8,028 nucleotides of DNA from an uncultured bacterium (lineage in GTDB: Bacteria; Planctomycetota; Phycisphaerae; Phycisphaerales; SM1A02), in NCBI GenBank assembly GCA_903867275.1, contig CAIPQY010000294.1, positions 1-8,028 on the forward strand, in the 5' to 3' direction. The translations under genes were made by a program, and so were the position numbers. This document shows positions 1 to 8,028 of the stretch, piece by piece. Position 1 is the stretch's first letter. The number at the start of each line of letters is the position of its first letter. The notes under the pieces were generated by a model. It ran no database searches, had not been told where the DNA came from, and worked only from the letters and a program-made list of their open reading frames with translations.

Positions 1-18
1 CGTCCCTTGTATGGGACG
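1..18 (-). terminator. Hairpin directly after argJ, possible operon terminator (cut by window edge)
   Basis: Immediately after the argJ TGA (21-19) the minus strand reads CGTCCC ATACAA GGGACG, a perfect 6-bp stem with a 6-nt loop ending at the window edge. If the next bases were TCA, the stem would extend into the stop codon to 9 bp. Whether a U-run follows cannot be seen. Position at the end of the operon fits a terminator, but the call is provisional. Confidence 0.45.
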
Positions 19-3112
<3,094 letters not shown>

Positions 3113-3116
<4 letters not shown>

Positions 3117-4405
3117 CGGGCGGCCCCGCCCTTCACCTGAACCTTGGGCCCAAGGCCGAGCATGGCGCGGATGCGACTTGGCAGCGAGAACAGGCGGATG
3201 AAGCCTTCCGCGTGCCGCTGGTCATACACCTCGTCCTCGCCGAAGGTGGCGAAGGCGTGGCTGTAGAGCGAGTTGGGGCTGCGGCGGCGGCTGGCGGTGG
3301 CGGTGCCCTTGTACAGGTGCACGCCGGTCTCGCCGGTGAGCGGCTTGGCCAGCGACAGGATGGCGGCCTGCAGGCTTTCGCGCAGCGGGCAGAACCAGCG
3401 GCCGTCGTAGATCACGCGCGCGTAGTCGATGGCCAGCTGCTCGCGGTAGTGCATGCTGTCGCGGTCAAGCACCAGCTGCTCGATGCCGCGCAGTGCCTCC
3501 ATCAGGATGGTGCCACCCGGCGTCTCGTACACGCCGCGGCTCTTCATGCCCACGAGGCGGTTCTCGACCAGGTCCACGCGGCCCACGCCGTGCTTGCCGG
3601 CCAGCTCGTTCAGCTTCTCGAGCAGGGCCACGGGGCCAAGCTTGGTGCCGTTCACCGACACGGGCACGCCGTGCTCGAAGCCCACGATCACTTCCTCCGG
3701 CTCGTTGGGGGCGCTCACCGGGTTGGTGGTGCGCATCCACACGTCCTCCGGCGGCGCGTTCCACGGATCCTCCAGCGCGCCGCCCTCGTGCGAGATGTGC
3801 CACAGGTTGGCGTCGCGCGAGTAGATCTTGGTGGCGCTTGCGGCGCAGGGGATCTTGCGCTCTTCGAGGTAGGCAAGCATCGCCTCGCGGCTGCGAAGTT
3901 CCCAGGCGGTCTCGCGCCATGGGGCGATCACCTTCAGTTGGGGGGCGAGCGCGGCGAAGGTGCTCTCGAAGCGCACCTGATCGTTGCCCTTGCCGGTGCA
4001 TCCGTGCGCCACGGCGTCGCAGTTGGTCTCCAGCGCCGCCTTCACGTGCGCCTCGGCGATGCAGGGGCGCGCGATGCTGGTGCCCAGCAGGTAGCGACCC
4101 TCGTAGGTGCAGCCCGCCATCACCATGGGCCACACGAAGTCGGTCAGGAACTTCTCGCGCAGGTCGGCCACGTAGCACTCGCACGCGCCGGAGTCCTTCG
4201 CCTTCTTCTCGATGCCGATGAGTTCGTCCTTGCCCTGGCCCACGTCGGCCACGAAGGCGACCACTTCGCACTTGTAGTGCTCGCGCAGCCACGGAATCAC
4301 GCAGTTGGTGTCGAGGCCGCCGGAGTAGGCCACGCAGATGCGGCGCGGGCCGTTGCTGCGGCTCGAGGCGGACGGGTTCGGTGCCTTGGGGGCGATGGTG
4401 CTCAT
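3113..4405 (-). CDS. argG: Argininosuccinate synthase ArgG
   Basis: Joins citrulline and aspartate with ATP to form argininosuccinate. The 430-residue protein has an N-terminal Ser/Pro-rich extension of about 20 residues, then the ATP pyrophosphatase loop AYSGGLDTN (26-34). Further family blocks are GRYLLGTSIARP (103-114), AHGCTGKGNDQVRFE (133-147), LWHISHEGGALEDP (201-214), VGMKSRGVYETPGGTI (285-300) and, near the C-terminus, SPNSLYSHAFATFGED (376-391). The PP-loop ends in Asn34 where the family usually has Ser (SGGLDTS). All other blocks are intact, so it is expected to be active. The ATG at 4405 has GGAG 7 nt upstream and lies 4 nt after the argF stop. Its TGA overlaps the argH GTG start (GTGA). 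Confidence 0.97.
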
Positions 4406-4409
4406 GGGG

Positions 4410-5399
4410 TTACTCCGAGGCGCGGGCGCTGGCCCGGGCGTTGCGTGCGAGAGGATCGGTGGCTGGCGTTGCGAGCAGGTTCAGAAGCAGCGCATTCTGG
4501 ATGTGCATGCGGTTCTCGGCCTGATCGAACACGACGCTGTTGGCACTGTCGATGACCTGATCGGTCACTTCCTCGCCGCGGTGGGCGGGCAGGCAGTGCA
4601 TGAAAAGGCTCTTGGGGCCGGCGGTGGCCATCAAGGCCGCGTTCACCTGATAGCGGGCGAAGCCCTTCAGGCGCGCGGCGCTTTCGGCCTGACCCATGCT
4701 GGTCCAGGCGTCGGTGTACACGGCGAAGGCGCCGGCCACGCGCGCGGGGTCGTTGGTGATCTCGATCGACGCGCCGCTGCGGCAGGCGCGCGCCTGCGCT
4801 TCGCGCACGATGGAGGCATCGGGTTCGGCGCCCGGCGGCGTGACCACGGTCATGCCGCAGCCCACGGTGGCGGCCATCTCGATCAGCGAGTGGCACACGT
4901 TGTTGCCGTCGCCCACCCACGCAAGCCGATCGTGATGGAAATCGAAGCCGTGCTCGATGAGCGTCATGAAGTCGGCCAGCGCCTGGCAGGGGTGGTGCAG
5001 GTCGCTGAGCGCATTGATGACGGGAATCTCGGCGGTGGACGCCAGCACCTCGATGGTGGACTGCTTCATCACGCGCGCCACGATGCAGTCGCACCAGCGC
5101 TCCAGATTGTGGCCGTAGTCGGCCACGGTTTCGCGCACGCCGATCGGGTTGTTCTGGTGATCCAGATACACCGCGGTGCCGCCGAAGCGCGCGAAGCCGA
5201 TCTCGAAGCTGACGCGCGTGCGCAGCGAGGGCTTCTCGAACAGCAGCACGATGGAGCGCTGGCGGAAGGTGTCGCGCCAGGGCGTGTAGTCGCTCTTCAG
5301 CAGGCGCGCCTGATCGAGCAGCGGCAGCACCTCGCCCGGCGACAGGTCGAGCACGCGGGTGAGATCCTTCGATCCAAGACGGCGGGTCGGCTCAGGCAC
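4410..5399 (-). CDS. argF: Ornithine carbamoyltransferase ArgF
   Basis: Transfers the carbamoyl group of carbamoyl phosphate to ornithine, giving citrulline; a cytosolic trimer in this family. The 329-residue protein has the carbamoyl-phosphate motif FEKPSLRTRVSFE (54-66, with Leu where E. coli has Thr in STRTR), HPCQALAD (136-143), WVGDGNNVCHSL (161-172), the ornithine-binding loop DAWTSMGQ (230-237) and HCLPAHRGEEVT (268-279, catalytic Cys269). The DxxxSMG loop and HCLP motif favour a true ornithine enzyme over the acetyl- or succinylornithine relatives. The start is GTG at 5399 with AAGGAG 7 nt upstream, overlapping the argB end by 8 nt. The last dozen residues (ARNARASARASE) are a low-complexity tail. 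The TAA stop is 4 nt before argG. Confidence 0.95.
   Translation of the reverse strand: MPEPTRRLGSKDLTRVLDLSPGEVLPLLDQARLLKSDYTPWRDTFRQRSIVLLFEKPSLRTRVSFEIGFARFGGTAVYLDHQNNPIGVRETVADYGHNLERWCDCIVARVMKQSTIEVLASTAEIPVINALSDLHHPCQALADFMTLIEHGFDFHHDRLAWVGDGNNVCHSLIEMAATVGCGMTVVTPPGAEPDASIVREAQARACRSGASIEITNDPARVAGAFAVYTDAWTSMGQAESAARLKGFARYQVNAALMATAGPKSLFMHCLPAHRGEEVTDQVIDSANSVVFDQAENRMHIQNALLLNLLATPATDPLARNARASARASE
4413..4416 (-). promoter_or_regulatory. Ribosome binding site of argG
   Basis: GGAG overlaps the last argF codon and lies 7 nt before the argG ATG; the argF stop TAA sits between them. This arrangement suits ribosome hand-over from argF to argG. Confidence 0.65.
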
Positions 5400-6201
5400 G
5401 GGCGGGCTCCTTGTTCGATGCAGGCAGAAAATGCGTGCCAGGCGCATCGGCTTCGGCGAGCCGCGAGAGATTGTCGGGGTTGCCCCAGCCAGCCACCAGC
5501 ACCGGCACGCGCGCGGCTTCCGCCGCTTCCAGCGCACCGCGCACCTTGACGATCATGCCGCCGGTGATTTCGCCGCTGTCGATCATGGATTGGCAGCGCG
5601 CGGCATCCAGCGAGGGCATCACGCGGCCGGCTGCATCCTTCACGCCGGGCACATCGGTGAGCAGTGCAAGGCGACTGGCCGGCAGCAGGCGCGCGATGGC
5701 GGCCGCGGCCTCGTCGGCGTTCATGTTCAGCGTGTCGCCGAGCGCGTCGATGGCGATGCTGGAGAGCACGGGCACGAAGCCCGCCTTCAGCAGCGTGTGC
5801 AGCAGGTGCATGTCGCCGCCGGTGACTTCGCCCACGCGGCCCGCGTCGAATGCGTAGCGGGTGGTGGTGCGTGCGGCCGTGATGCAACCGTCGCCAAGCG
5901 TGAGGCCCACGGCCTTCACGCCGCGTGCCAGCAGCAAGCCGACCAGGCGCGCGTTCATCTGACCGGCCAGCACGCCGGTGATCTGGTCCATGTGCTCGGG
6001 CGGCGTCAGGCGGATGCCTTCGCGCTTCTCCGACACCAGGCCCAGTTGCTGCAACTGTCGGTCGACCGCCTTGCCGCCGCCGTGCACCAGCACCGCGGGC
6101 GTGCCACGAACACATGCCGCCAGCGCGTCGAAGGCTGCCGCGTGTGCGTGCGGCTCATCGAGCAGCGCGCCGCCAAGCTTGATCACCACGGGGCGCGTCA
6201 C
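5392..6201 (-). CDS. argB: N-acetylglutamate kinase ArgB (short, E. coli-like type)
   Basis: Phosphorylates the gamma-carboxyl of N-acetylglutamate with ATP, the second step of the pathway. The 269-residue amino-acid-kinase fold shows VIKLGGALL (6-14, Lys8 expected to bind ATP phosphates), the glycine loop VLVHGGGKAVD (37-47), LNMNADEAAAAIA (158-170), LLTDVPGVKD (180-189) and GGMIVKV (214-220, catalytic Lys219). The start is GTG at 6201, within the argC stop (GTGA overlap) and preceded by GGAG at 8 nt. The open frame continues upstream but only as an argC shadow. The protein begins directly at the first beta strand, as in E. coli ArgB, and lacks the extra N-terminal helix that builds the arginine-inhibited hexamers of Pseudomonas and Thermotoga. 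Feedback inhibition at this step is therefore less likely (inference). The gene overlaps argF by 8 nt. Confidence 0.95.
   Translation of the reverse strand: MTRPVVIKLGGALLDEPHAHAAAFDALAACVRGTPAVLVHGGGKAVDRQLQQLGLVSEKREGIRLTPPEHMDQITGVLAGQMNARLVGLLLARGVKAVGLTLGDGCITAARTTTRYAFDAGRVGEVTGGDMHLLHTLLKAGFVPVLSSIAIDALGDTLNMNADEAAAAIARLLPASRLALLTDVPGVKDAAGRVMPSLDAARCQSMIDSGEITGGMIVKVRGALEAAEAARVPVLVAGWGNPDNLSRLAEADAPGTHFLPASNKEPARA
5407..5412 (-). promoter_or_regulatory. Ribosome binding site of argF
   Basis: A full AAGGAG, inside the end of argB, lies 7 nt before a GTG codon. It is the strongest Shine-Dalgarno in the window and fixes the argF start at 5399 despite an open frame continuing upstream. 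Confidence 0.85.
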
Positions 6202-7247
6202 TGCATCTGCTCCGAGAATTCGGCCAGCAGGCCCATGGTTTCGGGAAGCCCGAAGCGCACGTTCATGCACTGCACCGCCTGGCCGCTGGCGCCCTTCACC
6301 AGATTGTCGATGCTGCTCACCAGCAGCAGGTGACGCGTGGCCTCGTCGACGGCCAGGCCGATGTCGCAGAAGTTGGTGCGCTCCACGCCGGCCACACTGG
6401 GCCACTCGCCCGCGGGCAGCAGGCGCACGAACGACTCGCCTTCGTAGATGCGCTGCAGCCAGGCGCGCACCTGCGCTTCGGTCACGCCATCGGCCAGCTC
6501 GGCGTGGATGGTGCTCACGATGCCGCGATCAAGCGGCAGCAGATGCGGCGTGAACAGCACGGTGCAGCCGGTCTCCTGGCGCATCTCGGGCTGGTGACGG
6601 TGCTTCAGCGCGTTGTAGGGCTGGAAGCTCACCTCGCAGAACAGGCTCTTCACCGCGGGCGAGCGGCCGGCGCCGCTCACGCCGCTGGCGCTGTCCACGA
6701 TCACCGGGCGATCGGTGCGGATCAGGTTCGCCGCGGCCAGCGGCTTCAGCGCCAGCGCCACACTGGTGGGGTAGCAGCCGGGGCAGGCGATCAGGTCGCT
6801 CTCGGCGATGCGCGCACGGTTGAATTCGGGCAGACCGTACACCGCGCGCTGCAGCAGGTGTGCGGCGGGGTGCTCGAAGCCGTAGTGCGTTGGGTAATCC
6901 GCCGCATTGTGCAGGCGGAAGGCCGCGGACAGGTCGATCACCACCAGCTCCGCAGCCAGCAGCGCCTCGCTCATCGCGGCGCTCACCTCGTGCGGCGTGC
7001 ACAGGAACACCACGTTCGGCTTCAGGTCCACGATCGCCTGCACGCTGGCCACGCGCAGCGGAAGATCGACCACGCCACGCAGGCGCGGGAACAGGCGGGA
7101 CAGCGTCTGCTCGCCTTCGGCGGCGCGCTTCTCGCTGCCGAACACGCCCACGATCTCGCACGCGGGGTGCGCGGCGAGCAGGCTGGCGAGTTCAGCGCCG
7201 GTGTAACCGGCGGCGCCGACGATGACGGTGCGAAGGGGGTGGTGCAT
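6198..7247 (-). CDS. argC: N-acetyl-gamma-glutamyl-phosphate reductase ArgC
   Basis: A 349-residue cytosolic enzyme that reduces N-acetylglutamyl phosphate to N-acetylglutamate semialdehyde with NADPH. The Rossmann NADP-binding motif VGAAGYTGAEL is at 10-20. The catalytic cysteine is Cys158 in ACPGCYPTS (154-162), and the catalytic histidine is probably His218 in HRHQPE (216-221). The conserved DSASGVSGAGR stretch is at 185-195 and the C-terminal KGASGQAVQCMNV at 318-330. Length and motif order match the usual single-domain ArgC (type 1). The ATG at 7247 starts close before the Rossmann strand and lies 9 bp after the argR stop. The short gap (ACAACATCC) and the DNA just before it contain no Shine-Dalgarno, so translation probably depends on coupling to argR or on non-SD initiation. 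The end overlaps the argB start by 4 nt (GTGA). Confidence 0.97.
   Translation of the reverse strand: MHHPLRTVIVGAAGYTGAELASLLAAHPACEIVGVFGSEKRAAEGEQTLSRLFPRLRGVVDLPLRVASVQAIVDLKPNVVFLCTPHEVSAAMSEALLAAELVVIDLSAAFRLHNAADYPTHYGFEHPAAHLLQRAVYGLPEFNRARIAESDLIACPGCYPTSVALALKPLAAANLIRTDRPVIVDSASGVSGAGRSPAVKSLFCEVSFQPYNALKHRHQPEMRQETGCTVLFTPHLLPLDRGIVSTIHAELADGVTEAQVRAWLQRIYEGESFVRLLPAGEWPSVAGVERTNFCDIGLAVDEATRHLLLVSSIDNLVKGASGQAVQCMNVRFGLPETMGLLAEFSEQMQ
6210..6213 (-). promoter_or_regulatory. Ribosome binding site of argB
   Basis: GGAG inside the end of argC, 8 nt before a GTG codon. It decides the argB start at 6201, since the frame itself runs open far upstream in the shadow of argC. Confidence 0.7.
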
Positions 7248-7256
7248 GGATGTTGT

Positions 7257-7727
7257 TCAGCGGCGCGCCGGGCGGCGAGCGCGGTCGCCGTGCAGCATGC
7301 CTTCGAGGCGGCGAGCGATGGAGCGCGCGATGGCCGGACTTCGGGTGGCCATGAAGATGGTGTCGTCGCCGGCGATGGTGCCCAGCGAGCCGTCGAGGCG
7401 CGTGCGGTCCAGTTCGACCGCCAGCGGCGTGGCGTGACCGGTTCGCGTGCGCAGCACCACCATGGTGCCGCCCACCTCCACGTTCAGCAGATACGCGCGC
7501 ACGGCGGGAGCGAGGTCGGTGGGGGCCAGCGCGCTCTGGTCGGGCATGCGCCAGCCATCGGGGCCCTTCACCACGCCAAGGTCGGCCAGGTCGCGGCTGA
7601 GCGTGGCCTGCGTGCTGGCCACACCCTCCGACTTCAGCCGGGCCAGCAGGTCATGCTGGCTGCCGATGCTGCCATCGGAAAGCAATCGCTCGATCCATCT
7701 CCGCCTTTCGGCGCGCACGCTCGACAT
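7257..7727 (-). CDS. argR: Arginine repressor ArgR
   Basis: A 156-residue protein of normal ArgR length: an arginine-responsive, hexameric DNA-binding repressor of arginine biosynthesis genes. The N-terminal winged-helix domain (about residues 1-65) carries the family recognition helix STQATLSRDL (38-47) followed by LGVVK. The C-terminal oligomerisation and arginine-binding domain (about 75-147) carries LGTIAGDDTIF (115-125), whose GDD is the conserved ligand and trimer motif. A basic tail (RARRPARR) ends the protein. I chose the ATG at 7727 because the conserved domain starts right after it, and the promoter places transcription start exactly there. An in-frame TTG at 7775 would add 16 residues but would put both promoter boxes inside the gene. 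No Shine-Dalgarno is present or possible if the mRNA is leaderless. It is first in the arg operon, 9 bp before argC, so it is probably autorepressed. Confidence 0.93.
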   Translation of the reverse strand: MSSVRAERRRWIERLLSDGSIGSQHDLLARLKSEGVASTQATLSRDLADLGVVKGPDGWRMPDQSALAPTDLAPAVRAYLLNVEVGGTMVVLRTRTGHATPLAVELDRTRLDGSLGTIAGDDTIFMATRSPAIARSIARRLEGMLHGDRARRPARR

Positions 7728-7743
7728 GGCATAATTATTCAGG
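7726..7743 (-). promoter_or_regulatory. ARG box-like ArgR operator over the -10 region
   Basis: The minus-strand core TGAATAATTATGCC (7741-7728) matches the Escherichia coli ARG-box core TGAATwwwwATTCA at 12 of 14 positions, with mismatches only in the right half (GCC for TCA). It overlaps the -10 hexamer and the predicted start point, so bound ArgR would block RNA polymerase. E. coli operators usually come as two 18-bp boxes 3 bp apart. I see no good second box at that spacing; ATGCATATTCC just upstream is at best a weak partner. Confidence 0.65.
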
Positions 7744-7762
7744 AATATGCATGTCGTGTCAA
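7734..7762 (-). promoter_or_regulatory. Sigma-70 type promoter of the arg operon
   Basis: On the minus strand, TTGACA (7762-7757, a perfect -35) is followed by a 17-bp spacer and AATAAT (7739-7734, five of six to TATAAT). Hexamer quality and spacing are both near ideal. Six bases after the -10 box the predicted start point is 7727, the A of the argR ATG. It is the only AT-rich patch in this otherwise GC-rich stretch. It would drive argR and, through tight gene packing, the rest of the cluster. The prediction is from sequence only. Confidence 0.75.
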
Positions 7763-7777
7763 GCGGTGTGGACAACT

Positions 7778-7821
7778 TGACGCGAATGCGCCATCGCCAT
7801 CACGCCCTGTGGCGCGCGTCA
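7778..7821 (-). terminator. Inverted repeat at the stop codon of the upstream gene, possible terminator
   Basis: TGACGCG (7778-7784) and CGCGTCA (7815-7821) are perfect inverted copies. Inside them CGCCA (7789-7793) can pair with TGGCG (7810-7814), giving about 12 bp of stem with a 4-nt bulge and a 16-nt loop. On the minus strand the stem starts on the TGA stop of the upstream gene. It is followed by AGTTGTCC, with no clear U-run, so it is not a textbook intrinsic terminator. It may instead be an mRNA 3'-end stabiliser or chance pairing in GC-rich DNA. Confidence 0.35.
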
Positions 7822-8028
7822 CTCCTGATCCGAAGCCGTCGCCGGAATCTGCAGCCGTTCGCCGCCGCCCGAGGGCGTCTCGTCGTCCGAGATGTCGTCC
7901 AGCGGCTCATCCGCCTTCTCGGGCGCCTTGTTGGCCTTGTGATCGGGATGCTTGCGCTTCCACGACTCCACCTTGGCGCGGTCGGGGGCGATGATGGCGG
8001 TCAGGCGCTTGCCGGCGAGCTTGGGCGC
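7819..8028 (-). CDS. C-terminal end of an unidentified protein (5' part outside window)
   Basis: An open minus-strand frame enters at the right edge and ends in TGA at 7821-7819, giving 69 residues with no upstream start visible. The first half is basic and reads KLAGKRLTAIIAPDRAKVES, then a Trp/Lys/His-rich stretch. The second half is acidic and low in complexity (KADEPLDDISDDE, then a Gly/Ser patch), ending IPATASDQE. This looks like a charged, probably disordered tail. I do not recognise the family and assign no function. Codon use is as GC-rich as in the arg genes, and the frame stays open to the edge, which supports a real gene. It points the same way as the arg operon but is separated from it by a 91-bp gap with its own promoter and a possible terminator, so it is probably a separate transcription unit. 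Confidence 0.7.
   Translation of the reverse strand, partial: APKLAGKRLTAIIAPDRAKVESWKRKHPDHKANKAPEKADEPLDDISDDETPSGGGERLQIPATASDQE

Noticed and set aside
4410..5399. ArgF as an N-acetyl- or N-succinylornithine carbamoyltransferase
   Set aside because: The SMG ornithine loop and HCLP motif fit true ornithine carbamoyltransferase, and ArgJ in the operon supplies free ornithine.
6202..6405. Upstream extension of ArgB to 6405
   Set aside because: That stretch encodes the ArgC C-terminus in another frame; the added residues are an Arg/Gly-rich shadow, whereas GTG 6201 has an SD and fits ArgB length.
7744..7762. A second ARG box 3 bp upstream of the first
   Set aside because: The expected 18-mer matches the consensus poorly; only scattered positions agree.
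7728..7775. A longer argR starting at TTG 7775 (172 residues)
   Set aside because: It would place the -35 and -10 boxes and the operator inside the gene, uses a rare start, and adds residues with no ArgR similarity.

Overview
The window is one compact arginine-biosynthesis operon, read entirely from the minus strand (right to left). The order is argR – argC – argB – argF – argG – argH(A) – argJ. The C-terminal end of an unrelated, unidentified minus-strand gene lies at the right edge. Coding DNA is very GC-rich, with long spurious antisense open frames throughout, and genes overlap or nearly touch. This fits a high-GC bacterium with Gram-negative-like housekeeping promoters. A high-GC phylum such as Planctomycetota is possible, but I cannot name the organism from sequence alone.

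Layout, in transcription order. 8028-7819: last 69 codons of an unknown protein, its stop codon sitting in an inverted repeat. 7818-7728: short AT-rich regulatory gap holding a near-consensus sigma-70 type promoter (TTGACA – 17 bp – AATAAT) and an ARG-box-like operator over the -10 region. 7727-7257: argR, whose ATG lies exactly where transcription should begin, so a leaderless mRNA is predicted. 7247-6198 argC, 6201-5392 argB, 5399-4410 argF, 4405-3113 argG, 3116-1227 argH fused to an N-acetylglutamate synthase (GNAT) domain, 1230-19 argJ. A small hairpin follows argJ at the left edge.

How it works together. The GNAT domain of ArgH(A) makes N-acetylglutamate, and ArgJ recycles the acetyl group from N-acetylornithine back to glutamate. 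ArgB phosphorylates N-acetylglutamate and ArgC reduces it to the semialdehyde. The next step, ArgD transamination, is not encoded here. ArgJ releases ornithine, ArgF makes citrulline, ArgG makes argininosuccinate, and the lyase half of ArgH(A) releases arginine. ArgR with arginine would repress the operon, including its own gene, through the operator at the promoter.

No mobile element, CRISPR array, RNA gene or defence-like system is visible. The points of interest are the ArgH–NAGS fusion next to a recycling ArgJ, the predicted leaderless autoregulated argR, and an ArgB of the short type. The pathway itself is well known.
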